This document shows, one piece after another, positions 55,478 to 63,797 of a stretch of 64,000 bases of DNA; within the stretch, counting starts at the first letter, position 1; each line of letters starts with the position of its first letter. The DNA is taken from contig JBGQFD010000002.1 in the NCBI GenBank assembly GCA_041496705.1, forward strand, positions 1-64,000, read 5' to 3'. Source of the DNA: VBDM01 sp041496705. Its GTDB lineage: Bacteria; Pseudomonadota; Gammaproteobacteria; Burkholderiales; SG8-39. The notes under the pieces are model-generated. The model saw only the letters and a program-made list of their open reading frames with translations. It was not told the origin of the DNA and ran no database searches. The translations under genes and the position numbers were made by a program.

Positions 55478-56647
55478 TCAGCCCGCGACCGCGGCGGCTC
55501 CGACCGACTTGAAGGCCTTCACAGCGGGCATCACCTCGCGGGCGAAGAGCTCCATGTTCTTTCGCGTGAGATCCGCGGGGAGCGTCCCGAACTGGCACAG
55601 CACGAGCAGGTTCCCGAAGCGCATGTCCTTCCAGTAGGACTCGAACCCCTGGCGCGCCGTCGCGGGGCTGCCGCAGACGATCAGCCCCAGCTCCATCGAT
55701 TTCTCGAGCGTGATGTCGCCGAATATCGCGGCCTTTGCCTTCATTACGTTCTTCAGCGACTCGCGCGAGGTATAGCCGGGAGGCAGGAGCATCTCGACCG
55801 GCATCTTGAGAAACACGTTGCGGAAAGCCTCGAAGTGCGGCTTCGCTTCTCGCCGCGCAAGCTCATCCGTTTCGGCAATGTAGACAGGCACCGCCCATCC
55901 GAGCTGCCGGTCCCCCGCCTCGTAGCCGAAGGCCTTGCAGGTGTCGCGATACATTTTCAGATAGCGCTGCACCACGTTTGCCGGGCTGAAGGTCTGCAGA
56001 TACGTGTAGCGCCGATCCGGGTGCGCCGCCCAGTCGATCGTCTCCTTGCTGCCCTGCGACGGGATCCAGATCGGCGGATGGGGCTTCTGGAACGGCCGCG
56101 GCCAGAGGTTCACATACTGAACCTTGTAGTGTCTTCCCTGGAAAGCGAACGGGCCGGGCTCGGTCCAGGCGCGCACGATGAGGTCGTGCGCTTCGTGAAA
56201 GCGGTCGTGAGAGAAGGTCGGATTCACGCCGAAAGTATGGTACTCGGCGCCGATGCCGCGAACGAAACCGGAAATCAGCCGGCCACCCGAGATGACGTCG
56301 ATCATCGCGTGTTCCTCGGCCACCATAAGCGGGTGCTCGCGCAGCGGCAGTGCGCTGCCGAGAATGGCGATCTTCGCGCGCTTGGTCCGACGCGCGAGCG
56401 CCGAAGCGGTGACGATGGGTGAAGGCATGAGCCCGTACGCGGTCTGATGGTGCTCGTTCACCGCGAGCGCGTCGAAGCCCAGCTCCTCGCCGTACTCCAG
56501 CTCGTCGAGATAGCGGTTGTAGAGCTTGTGACCTCTGACCGGATCGAAATTCGAGTTCGGCAGATTGACCCACACCGTGCCGTTGTCGCGCCCGGCCTTG
56601 AGATCCAGATCGGCATACGGCATCAAGTGGAAGAGGACGATTTCCAA
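55478..56647 (-). CDS. LLM-class flavin-dependent oxidoreductase
   Basis: The 389-residue protein has a luciferase-like TIM-barrel pattern: EIVLFHLMPYADLD at the start, ALAVNEHHQTAYGLMPSPIV, LGSALPLREHPLMVAEEHAMID and GRLISGFVRGIGAEY. PPIWIPSQGSKETIDWA and IVCGSPATARQGFE follow. Family members use reduced FMN from a separate reductase to oxygenate substrates. The TTG at 56647 is chosen because it begins the usual LLM N terminus and lies 2 bp after the upstream stop, with AGAGGTAAG ahead. The frame continues further upstream only as a shadow of the hydrolase gene. It is part of a four-gene minus-strand unit. Confidence 0.9.
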   Translation of the reverse strand: MEIVLFHLMPYADLDLKAGRDNGTVWVNLPNSNFDPVRGHKLYNRYLDELEYGEELGFDALAVNEHHQTAYGLMPSPIVTASALARRTKRAKIAILGSALPLREHPLMVAEEHAMIDVISGGRLISGFVRGIGAEYHTFGVNPTFSHDRFHEAHDLIVRAWTEPGPFAFQGRHYKVQYVNLWPRPFQKPHPPIWIPSQGSKETIDWAAHPDRRYTYLQTFSPANVVQRYLKMYRDTCKAFGYEAGDRQLGWAVPVYIAETDELARREAKPHFEAFRNVFLKMPVEMLLPPGYTSRESLKNVMKAKAAIFGDITLEKSMELGLIVCGSPATARQGFESYWKDMRFGNLLVLCQFGTLPADLTRKNMELFAREVMPAVKAFKSVGAAAVAG

Positions 56648-56649
56648 GC

Positions 56650-57429
56650 TTACCTCTTGGCGCCGGTAAAGCCGAACACGATATCGCAGAACAAGTCCGG
56701 CTTCTCCGCTTGCGGCAGGTGCCCGCAACGCGGAATGATCTCGACCTGCGCCTTGGGCATGAGCTTGCCGAACTCGCGCGCGTAAGCGACCGGCAGGATC
56801 CTGTCTTCCTCTCCCCAGACGATCTGCACCGGCACATCGATCCGGTGCAGCCACTTGGGCAGGAACGGATCGTGCAGCCGCGGCTCCCAGCCGAGCCGCG
56901 CCACGGTGTGCCGGTTCTTGAGCGCGATATCGACCAACTCCGGCGTCATCGGTTCGGCCAGTCTCTGCTCCGCGAGTTTCTGATCGAAGAAGAGATTGCG
57001 CACGATCTGTTCCGGAGACCAGAGAAAAATGTCGCCCGGCTGGATTCCCGGAACCGAAATGCCGGCGGGTCCGACCAGCACGAGCGAGTCGATGCGTGAA
57101 GTATCGCGCACCGCCATCTCCAGCGCGAGCCATCCTCCGAGGGAGCTGCCGATCAGGCGCGTGCCTTTCAGGTCGAGGGCGCGCAGCAGATCCAGATAGA
57201 AATACGCGAGGTCGTGGATGTTTTCCAGCCATGCCGGCTCATCCGACAAACCGAAGCCCGGATGCTCGGGCACGAGCACGTCGAAGCGTTCCGCGAGCGC
57301 TTCCATGAAAGGCATCACCGCCGGCGCACCGCTCGCCCCATGCAGGTAAAGGAGCGGCGCGCCTGATCCGCCGCGTCGCAGGTTGACCCTGCAGCCGTCA
57401 AGTTCAAGCGCGCTCTGACTGAATGCCAT
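56650..57429 (-). CDS. Alpha/beta-fold hydrolase (meta-cleavage hydrolase-like)
   Basis: The 259-residue protein has LLYLHGASGAPAVMPFM, VPEHPGFGLSDEP, the nucleophile elbow LIGSSLGGWLALEMA, the acid in WGEEDRILPV and the histidine in PRCGHLPQAEKP. It resembles the BphD/XylF-type C-C hydrolases of meta-cleavage pathways. It precedes the LLM gene by 2 bp and follows the MetF-like gene by 9 bp. It probably acts with them. Confidence 0.9.
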   Translation of the reverse strand: MAFSQSALELDGCRVNLRRGGSGAPLLYLHGASGAPAVMPFMEALAERFDVLVPEHPGFGLSDEPAWLENIHDLAYFYLDLLRALDLKGTRLIGSSLGGWLALEMAVRDTSRIDSLVLVGPAGISVPGIQPGDIFLWSPEQIVRNLFFDQKLAEQRLAEPMTPELVDIALKNRHTVARLGWEPRLHDPFLPKWLHRIDVPVQIVWGEEDRILPVAYAREFGKLMPKAQVEIIPRCGHLPQAEKPDLFCDIVFGFTGAKR

Positions 57430-57438
57430 GACGCGGGG

Positions 57439-58440
57439 CTAGGCGACTTGTCTCGCGCCGGCGCGCGGTTTTCCCTTCACGCCGGCTGCAGCGATGACCT
57501 CGGCAAGCGCGGAATGGAGCTGCGGAGCCATCACGTGCGCGCCGGCGATGCCGGGTATCTCCGCAAGCTGCTGCATCAGTTCGACGCAGATTTTCTTCCC
57601 CTCCTGCTTCGGGTCCGCGGATCTCTCGAGTCGCCCGATGACTTCATCCGGGATCAGCGTTCCGAAGAGCTTGTCCTTCATCCAGCGGGCAGAGCGCGCC
57701 GAAGGAATCGGCGCAACCCCGATGAGGATCGGCAGCTTCTGCGCAATGCCCAGATCCAGCAGTCGTGCGGCGTAGCGGCGCACGACCTGCGCATCCATGC
57801 AGAATTGCGTCTGGATGAAATCGGCGCCCGCTTGCATTTTTGCCACCAGGCCGGCCGGGTGCCAGCCTGCCGGCGGGTCGACCGGGACCTCGGCCGCGCC
57901 GAGCACCAATTTCACCGCGCCGCCGATCTGCGTACCGGACGGCAGCCTGCCTTGCGAGCGCATGCGATCGGCCATCGCGAGCAAGCCCACCGTGTCCAGG
58001 TCGAAGACCGGCTTCGCGTCCGGCTGATCGCCCGCTCTGGGATCGTCTCCGCGCAGTGCGAGAATGTTGCCGATGCCGAGCGCCACTGCGCCGAGCAACT
58101 CTCCCTGCAGGGCGATGCGGTTTCGGTCGCGACAAGTAAGCTGCAGGATGGGCTCGATCCCGTTACGGACGAGGAAATGCGCGGCGGCGAGACTCGACAT
58201 ATGCGCCTTGGAGCCCGCGCCGTCGGTGACGTTCACGGCAGTAACAAGAGTGCGCAGCGCGAGCGCGCGATTGATGAATTCGGCGGGATCGGTCGAGACT
58301 GGCGGTGAGAGTTCTGCGGTAACAACGAATCTGCCGCAGCGAAGTTCATCTTGCAGCTCGCTTGTGGCGTCAGTCGATGATTCTTCCTTCGCAGCCAAGG
58401 CCATTTGGTTCGAATCCCGTCTCAACGGCGAGTTTAGCAC
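57439..58440 (-). CDS. Methylenetetrahydrofolate reductase (MetF)-like protein
   Basis: The 333-residue protein has the MTHFR beta/alpha-barrel pattern. RFVVTAELSPPVSTDPAEF opens the barrel, VNVTDGAGSKAHMSSLA follows, then LQLTCRDRNRIALQGELLGA, the NILALRGDDP motif, and ADFIQTQFCMDAQVVRRY. MetF reduces 5,10-methylene-THF using FAD. The open sequence is distinct from housekeeping MetF and has no methionine gene nearby. In aromatic clusters such homologues recycle folate after O-demethylation, which is inference here. GTG at 58440 lies 7 bp after the previous stop; an ATG at 58404 is equally possible. Confidence 0.87.
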   Translation of the reverse strand: MLNSPLRRDSNQMALAAKEESSTDATSELQDELRCGRFVVTAELSPPVSTDPAEFINRALALRTLVTAVNVTDGAGSKAHMSSLAAAHFLVRNGIEPILQLTCRDRNRIALQGELLGAVALGIGNILALRGDDPRAGDQPDAKPVFDLDTVGLLAMADRMRSQGRLPSGTQIGGAVKLVLGAAEVPVDPPAGWHPAGLVAKMQAGADFIQTQFCMDAQVVRRYAARLLDLGIAQKLPILIGVAPIPSARSARWMKDKLFGTLIPDEVIGRLERSADPKQEGKKICVELMQQLAEIPGIAGAHVMAPQLHSALAEVIAAAGVKGKPRAGARQVA

Positions 58441-58447
58441 GGCGCGC

Positions 58448-59608
58448 CTATGCTCCCGCGCTTCCGGAGCTTCTTTCCGTTTCGACTTTCGCCATGAATT
58501 TTGGCGCCAGCTGCCTGAGACGTTCGTCTGGCATCCGCCCGCTGCGCGTCATGTAGTCGTAGGCGAGACGCCACGGTTCGAGCGCCATTTTTTCGGAAAA
58601 TTTCTCGTACCAGTACGAGCTCGCGTTGGCCGCGGTGAGCAGCTTTTCGACCACCGGCCTGCGTTCGCGCACAAAAACCTCGAGCGCGCGCGGCACGTCC
58701 TCTCCGCATTCGGCAAACGCGCGGTCCAGCGCAATCGCGTCCTCGAAGGCGAGACGTGTCCCGGAGCCGATCGAGAAGTGCACCGTGCGCAGAGCATCGC
58801 CCAGGAGCACGGTATGTCCCGAGGACGACCGCCGTGCCGTCCAGCAGTCGTTTCGCAGGAGCGGAAACTGTCGCCACACCGACTTGTTCGAGACTAGGGT
58901 GTGCTCGCCCAGGTCGGCTGCAAACACGCGCTCGCAATAGGCCCGCGAATCGGCATCGCCTGAGGCGTCCAGGCCCGCGCGAACCCAGGTGAGGGCGTCG
59001 CACTCGACGACGAACGTGCTCATCGACGGCGCGTGCCGATAGTGGTGCGCGACAAAGGCCCCATGCTCGCCCTGGCGAAACGTCAAAGTGAGGCAATCGA
59101 ACGGCTGCGAGGTGCCGTACCATGCGAATCGGTTGCCGAGGAATTCAATCCGGGGCAGGAACTGCGCGGCCAGCGTGCGCCTAACCAGCGAGTTGGCTCC
59201 GTCGGCGCCGATCACGAGTTCCGCCCCGGCGAAATCGTCGAGGGTGTCGACGGCGCGGCCATGGGCGATGCTCACACCCGCGTCGCGGCACAATCCCTGA
59301 AGAATCTCCAGGAGCGGCAGGCGACCGATCGCCGAAAACCCGCTGCCGTCCACGTCCACGGCCTCGCCGCGGTGCACGATGCGCTGCATCGGCCAGCGCT
59401 GCATCGCCGCCTGGAGGCGGCGCGACAGCTCCGGTTCGTCGCGCTCGAGAAAGGCCAGCGCGCCGTCGGAAAACACCACGCCAAACCCGTACGTAGCCCC
59501 TTGCGGATTCTGCTCGAACACCTCCACCCGCCACGCCGGAGAGCGGCGCTTGAGCAGCAGCGCCGCAAGCAGGCCTGCCGCACCGGCGCCGACTACGACG
59601 ATACGCAC
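58448..59608 (-). CDS. FAD-dependent aromatic monooxygenase
   Basis: The 386-residue protein begins with the FAD dinucleotide motif VVVGAGAAGLLAALLLKRR. It contains the DG motif VIGADGANSLVRR and the GD motif VLLGDALRTVHFSIGSGTRLAFEDAIALD (residues 270-298), as in group A flavin hydroxylases. The N-terminal segment GATYGFGVVFSDGALAFLE resembles the monooxygenase half of anthraniloyl-CoA and salicyloyl-CoA hydroxylases. It likely hydroxylates an aromatic ring or its CoA thioester using NAD(P)H and O2. It is first in the minus-strand unit that continues with the MetF-like, hydrolase and LLM genes. Confidence 0.9.
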   Translation of the reverse strand: MRIVVVGAGAAGLLAALLLKRRSPAWRVEVFEQNPQGATYGFGVVFSDGALAFLERDEPELSRRLQAAMQRWPMQRIVHRGEAVDVDGSGFSAIGRLPLLEILQGLCRDAGVSIAHGRAVDTLDDFAGAELVIGADGANSLVRRTLAAQFLPRIEFLGNRFAWYGTSQPFDCLTLTFRQGEHGAFVAHHYRHAPSMSTFVVECDALTWVRAGLDASGDADSRAYCERVFAADLGEHTLVSNKSVWRQFPLLRNDCWTARRSSSGHTVLLGDALRTVHFSIGSGTRLAFEDAIALDRAFAECGEDVPRALEVFVRERRPVVEKLLTAANASSYWYEKFSEKMALEPWRLAYDYMTRSGRMPDERLRQLAPKFMAKVETERSSGSAGA

Positions 59609-59649
59609 GGCGTCACGGCTGAGAGCGGTTTGAGTAAATCAGAGCTTCC

Positions 59650-60255
59650 TTATGCGTTCGTAAAATCGAGGCGATCGTCGAGGAGCACGCCGAAGAGCTT
59701 TATCGGGTCACGCCGGGCGAGTTCCAGAGGAGGCAGTTCCTCTGCCTCTATCGCCACACCCATCTCGCGGGCGAGTTCTATCAGCGGCTCCGAAAGGACG
59801 AACTCCCCCGCCCGCGCGCGATGCAACAGCCGGTTGGCCACGCTGACGCAGTCGCCGAACACGAACAGCTGTTCCGGGGTGGGGTTGTTTTCGGCAAAGC
59901 CGACCACGGCGTCGCCGCAGTGCAGGCCCATCGAAACCGCTGCCCGCACCCCGAAATCACGATGCCAGGCTGCGGCAAGCTCGGCGAATCCCGCCTGGAT
60001 CGCCTGCGCCGCCCCCACCGCGTGCTGCGCATCGTCCTGGCCGGTGAAGGTCGCCATCACCGTGTCGCTGAGGACGTTCACCACGGCGCCTTCGTGTTCC
60101 GCCACCGCCTGCGCGACCAAGCCGACGAATTCGACCACGCGCCCGAGCACCACCGCCGGGTCGAGCATGTCCGACATCCCGGTGAAACCTCGCGTCTCGG
60201 CGAACAGGATCACCGTCGGCGAGCGTTCCGGCTTGTCCGTTTCAGTGGCCGCCAC
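59650..60255 (-). CDS. Class III cyclase domain protein with altered metal site
   Basis: The 201-residue soluble protein is a single class III adenylate/guanylate cyclase domain: VILFAETRGFTGMS near residue 20, VVNVLSDTVMATFTGQDD, VSMGLHCGDAVVGF and FVFGDCVSVANRLL. The first metal-binding aspartate of the family is Glu20 here and the usual I-G-D of the second site is L-S-D. Metal binding may be weakened or lost. No sensor or membrane domain is attached. It lies 41 bp upstream of the FAD monooxygenase on the same strand. A second cyclase, fused to an FHA domain, is at 17246. Confidence 0.87.
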   Translation of the reverse strand: MAATETDKPERSPTVILFAETRGFTGMSDMLDPAVVLGRVVEFVGLVAQAVAEHEGAVVNVLSDTVMATFTGQDDAQHAVGAAQAIQAGFAELAAAWHRDFGVRAAVSMGLHCGDAVVGFAENNPTPEQLFVFGDCVSVANRLLHRARAGEFVLSEPLIELAREMGVAIEAEELPPLELARRDPIKLFGVLLDDRLDFTNA

Positions 60256-60538
60256 CTGCCAGTCTCCAGTCTTGGAATGGGGGGCATTCTACACAGACCC
60301 GGCAGGCGCGGCAGGCGTGGCTATCCTTTCTCCTCGAACGCCGCGTAAGGTCCGGTTGCGTAGCTTCATCCGCTCCCCATTTGGATATTCTCAAATGTCA
60401 TTAGTTTAAACCTCCCGCCGAGACTATAATTCCTCCCGCCCCGGAAATGCTCTGAGCGGGATCCCTCAACTTAGTGCCGGACGCTCCACCACGCAGTCTC
60501 CCGAGCCATCCGGCACGCTGTCGACATGGAGGTTGCAT
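60256..60538 (+). promoter_or_regulatory. Control region of the peroxiredoxin gene with TATAAT box
   Basis: This 283-bp region between divergent genes holds an AT-rich block (about 60380-60412) that stands out in GC-rich DNA. A perfect TATAAT lies at 60425-60430. The -35 position (about 60401-60407, TTAGTTT) matches consensus poorly, so activation by a regulator is plausible. A GGAGG ribosome binding site sits at about 60527. No clear OxyR-type four-box site was identified. Confidence 0.4.
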
Positions 60539-61192
60539 ATGCCAGTACGCATCGGCGACGAAGCGCCGGATTTCACCGCGGAAACCACGGAAGGCACGAT
60601 CCATTTCCACGACTGGATCGGCGACAAGTGGGCGATCCTGTTCTCTCACCCCAAGGATTTCACCCCCGTCTGCACGACCGAACTCGGCTACATGGCCAAA
60701 CTCAAGCCCGAGTTCGACAAGCGCAACACCAGGATCATCGGGCTGTCGGTCGATCCGGTGAGCGACCACAACCGCTGGGTCGGCGACATCAAGGAAACGC
60801 AGGGTACCGCGGTCAACTATCCGATGATCGGCGACGCGGACCTCAACGTCGCGAAGCTCTACGACATGATCCACCCCAACGCCAGCGGCGGCAAGCGCAC
60901 TGCAGCCGACAACGCCACGGTGCGCTCCGTTTTCATCGTCGGTCCCGACAAGAAGATCAAGGCCATGCTCATCTATCCGATGACGGCGGGGCGCAATTTC
61001 GACGAAGTCCTGCGGCTGCTCGACTCGCTGCAACTCTCGGCGAAGTTCACGGTGGCCACGCCGGTCAACTGGAAGCCCGGGCAGGACGTGATCATCCCCA
61101 CCTCGGTGTCCGACGAGGACGCGAAGAAAAAGTATCCCCAGGGCTTCAAGACCCACAAGCCGTACCTGCGCACCGTTACCCTGCCGAAGTAG
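60539..61192 (+). CDS. 1-Cys peroxiredoxin
   Basis: The 217-residue protein is a Prx6-type peroxiredoxin. The peroxidatic Cys45 lies in KDFTPVCTTELG and no other cysteine is present. GLSVDPVSDHNRW, RSVFIVGPDKKIKAMLIYP and the long C-terminal arm (WKPGQDVIIPTS, YPQGFKTHKPYLRT) are typical of the 1-Cys class. It reduces hydrogen or organic peroxides in the cytosol. The ATG at 60539 follows a GGAGG site. An aromatic-oxygenase environment makes peroxide defence useful, but it appears to have its own promoter. Confidence 0.95.
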   Translation: MPVRIGDEAPDFTAETTEGTIHFHDWIGDKWAILFSHPKDFTPVCTTELGYMAKLKPEFDKRNTRIIGLSVDPVSDHNRWVGDIKETQGTAVNYPMIGDADLNVAKLYDMIHPNASGGKRTAADNATVRSVFIVGPDKKIKAMLIYPMTAGRNFDEVLRLLDSLQLSAKFTVATPVNWKPGQDVIIPTSVSDEDAKKKYPQGFKTHKPYLRTVTLPK

Positions 61193-61206
61193 GCCAGGCG
61201 GAGTCG

Positions 61207-61650
61207 ATGAAACGGTTTGCGATGTGGTTTGCGTGCGCGTGCATCGGTGCGACTGCTCTGCTGGGCGGATGCAAGACGCCGCCCACGCAGGAGGAGATGA
61301 AGGCTCGTGACTACGGCACGCAGCCGGCAAACCACGAGCAGCTGATTCGCGACTATCTGAAGGTCAGGCTCACCGACCCGGTCAGTGCCATCGTCGAGTT
61401 CCGCGCCGGCCCGAAGCAGCTTTTCCAGCAGCAGACTTCGCTGCGGGACCTGCAGTGGGGCTGGGGCGTGTGCGTGTGGATCAACGACAAGAACACGCGG
61501 GGGGCCTACGACGGGTTCTATCCCATGGTGTTCTTCATACGCGAAGGCAAGATCGTCGCGGTCAACGGCGGGGAGCAGGACAACATCATCGGCGCGCGCT
61601 ACGCCCGTGCCGGCTGCAATGAGCTGGGAGCGCCGTTTACTACGCGTTGA
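61207..61650 (+). CDS. Small lipoprotein of unknown function
   Basis: The 147-residue protein has a lipoprotein signal with lipobox LLGGC (cysteine near residue 22). The mature part has no motif I recognise. It contains NHEQLIRDYLKVRLTDPVSA and WGVCVWINDKNTRGAYDGFYP with two later cysteines (VCVW and AGCNEL). The pattern Y-x-x-x-x-L-x-D-P-x-S resembles hypothetical lipoproteins of Gram-negative bacteria. It starts 15 bp after the peroxiredoxin stop with AGGCGGAG upstream, so it may be co-transcribed. Confidence 0.75.
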   Translation: MKRFAMWFACACIGATALLGGCKTPPTQEEMKARDYGTQPANHEQLIRDYLKVRLTDPVSAIVEFRAGPKQLFQQQTSLRDLQWGWGVCVWINDKNTRGAYDGFYPMVFFIREGKIVAVNGGEQDNIIGARYARAGCNELGAPFTTR

Positions 61651-61728
61651 CGCCCCGCGAAGAATTCGCGCCGTCTCCAGGTGTACAATCGGTCGAAAAT
61701 CCGACAAGATTCGACGGAGGAGAGACCG

Positions 61729-62691
61729 ATGCTTCGACTGACGTTGCTCGCTGCTGCGCTCGCGGCGGCTGTTCCCCTGACCGCTTTTTCGCAGGACTAC
61801 CCACGCAAGCCCATAAGAATGATCATGCCCAACGCCGCCGGGGCTTCGGTCGACATTCTCGGGCGCATCGTGGCGATCAAGATGAGCGAGGCGCTCGGCG
61901 AACAGATGATCGTCGAGAACCGCGCCGGGGCGGGCGGCGCGATCGGCATGGAGGGGCTGAAGAACGCGGCCCCGGACGGTTACACGGTGCTCGGCGCCTC
62001 GACCGCGGCCATGTCCATCATCCCGAACCTGCGAAAGAACCTTCCCTACGATCCGCTCAAGGATTTCGGCTTCGTGTCGCTTTACGCGATCACGCCCAAT
62101 GCCCTAGTGGTGAATCCGAACGTGCCGGTCGGCTCGACCCGCGAACTGATCGACTACCTGAAGACGCGCGGGCCGCAGACCAACATGGCATCCGCCGGCC
62201 CCGGCTCGCAAAGCCACCTGGCGGGCATCCTGTTCCAGCAGATGACCGGCGTGCAGTCGGTGCACGTGCCCTACAAGGGCGGCGGTCCCTCGGTCGCCTC
62301 GGTGATGGCGAATGAATCGCAGTGGACCATCACGCCCGCGCCGGCAGTTTTTTCCTTTCTCAAGCAGAACCGGCTGAAGATGCTGGCGCACACCCTGCCG
62401 GCGCGCTCGCCTCTCTTCCCGGGCGTTCCGACAATTTCGGAAACGGTCCCCGGCTACACCTACAGCGGCTGGACCGGCCTGATGGTGCCCAGGGGAACGC
62501 CGCAGCCCATCGTCGACAAGCTGCGCGGTACGCTGCTCAAGCTCGCCGCGGCGCCGGAGTTCAGGGAACTGATCGCCAACCAGGGCGCCGTCGTGCAGAC
62601 CAGCACTCCCGAGGAGTTCGAAAAGTTGGTCATCAGCGAGATCGACGCCATGGGCAAGGCGGTGAAGGCCGCCAACCTGAGCATCGAATGA
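61729..62691 (+). CDS. TTT (Bug) family extracytoplasmic solute receptor
   Basis: The 320-residue protein has a signal peptide ending LTAFSQ near residue 22, followed by DYPRKPIRMIMPNAAGASVD. VENRAGAGGAIGMEGLKNA and VHVPYKGGGPSVASVMA are also present. It is the third Bug-type receptor of the window. The ATG at 61729 has CGGAGGAGAGA upstream. Its stop overlaps the start of the Gfo/Idh/MocA gene (ATGA), so receptor and dehydrogenase are coupled. Its ligand may be a sugar acid or hydroxy-acid used by that enzyme. Confidence 0.92.
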   Translation: MLRLTLLAAALAAAVPLTAFSQDYPRKPIRMIMPNAAGASVDILGRIVAIKMSEALGEQMIVENRAGAGGAIGMEGLKNAAPDGYTVLGASTAAMSIIPNLRKNLPYDPLKDFGFVSLYAITPNALVVNPNVPVGSTRELIDYLKTRGPQTNMASAGPGSQSHLAGILFQQMTGVQSVHVPYKGGGPSVASVMANESQWTITPAPAVFSFLKQNRLKMLAHTLPARSPLFPGVPTISETVPGYTYSGWTGLMVPRGTPQPIVDKLRGTLLKLAAAPEFRELIANQGAVVQTSTPEEFEKLVISEIDAMGKAVKAANLSIE

Positions 62692-63779
62692 GCGCTGCCG
62701 CCCCGGTCAAGCTGGGCATCATTGGCCTGGGACGCTGGGCCCGGGTGCTCGCCCGGGCGGCGCAGCGCTCGTCGAAGCTGAAAATCGTCTCGGCCTACAG
62801 CAGAACGGCCGACAAGCGCGAGGCATTCGCGAAGGAATTCGGCGTCACCGCCGCGTCCGATCTGCGCCAGATGCTCTCCGACCCGGAGATCCGCGGCGTG
62901 ATTCTCACCGTGCCGAACGAGCAGCATTACGCGGTCGCCGAGCAGGCCGCGCGCGCCGGCAAGCATGTGTATACCGAGAAGCCTATCGCCCATACGCTGG
63001 AGGACGGCGTGCGCATCTGCGAGCTGGAGGAGCGGCACGGCATCCACGTCGTCGTCGGCCACTCCGCGCGCCTGCTCGCCGGCACCCGCTCGATGAAGGC
63101 CGCGATCGGACGCGGCGAGCTGGGGCGCCTTGCCTGCATCGAGGCCAACTTCTCCAACGAGCGCGCCCTGGAGTTGACGCCGCAGAACTGGCGCTGGTAC
63201 CGCGCACAGTGCCCGGGCGGACCGCTGTCGCAACTCGCCATCCACCAGTTCGACGCCCTCGCCTGCCTCGGCGGGGAAATCGCCGAAGTCATGTCGATGG
63301 CCGCGAAGCTCTCGCCGGTGGGCGCCGAGGTGGACGACCAGTCGCTGACGCTGGTGAAGTTCGCCGACGGCAAGCTCGGCTACGTCGGTTCCAGCTGGAC
63401 CTCGCCCGGCATCTATTCGATCCGCTGCTTCGGCCAGAAGGGACTGATGCACTACGAAGTCGATTTCGGCGCCTGGGACACGCCCGATCGCCTGCACGAG
63501 TCCTCCGCGCTCTACCTGCAGCGCGGCAAGGACGGCTACGGCAAGCGCGAAGCGCTGGCGCTGCCGCAGTCCAACATGTTCGTCGACGAGCTGGAGAGCT
63601 TCGCCGAAGCCATCGCCAGCGATACCCGCCCCGAGCTGAGCGCGGCCAACGGACTCGCCGCCGCGGCGGCGGTCAACGCCGCCTTACTCTCGATCGAACG
63701 CGGCGGCCAGGCGGTCGCGCTCGCCGAAGTGATCGACGAAGCGCGCGCGTGTGTCCGCCGACAGCCCAAAGCCGCCTAG
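62688..63779 (+). CDS. Gfo/Idh/MocA family oxidoreductase
   Basis: The 363-residue protein has the N-terminal Rossmann motif LGIIGLGRWARVLARAA (residues 8-24), the family signature EKPIAHTLEDG with the catalytic lysine, and VVVGHSARLLAGTRSMK. A C-terminal domain has CPGGPLSQLAIHQFDALACLGG with the conserved His. It uses NAD(P) to oxidise or reduce a sugar, inositol or related polyol. The ATG at 62688 overlaps the receptor stop by 4 bp. A creatininase-family gene follows after 18 bp. Confidence 0.93.
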   Translation: MSAAAPVKLGIIGLGRWARVLARAAQRSSKLKIVSAYSRTADKREAFAKEFGVTAASDLRQMLSDPEIRGVILTVPNEQHYAVAEQAARAGKHVYTEKPIAHTLEDGVRICELEERHGIHVVVGHSARLLAGTRSMKAAIGRGELGRLACIEANFSNERALELTPQNWRWYRAQCPGGPLSQLAIHQFDALACLGGEIAEVMSMAAKLSPVGAEVDDQSLTLVKFADGKLGYVGSSWTSPGIYSIRCFGQKGLMHYEVDFGAWDTPDRLHESSALYLQRGKDGYGKREALALPQSNMFVDELESFAEAIASDTRPELSAANGLAAAAAVNAALLSIERGGQAVALAEVIDEARACVRRQPKAA

Positions 63780-63797
63780 CCAGCGCGAGGAGGCCCC

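Noticed and set aside
58406..58417. Sequence resembling a tRNA T-loop (GGTTCGAATCCC)
   Set aside because: No pairing T-stem, anticodon arm or acceptor stem can be built around it, and it lies at the start of the MetF-like gene.
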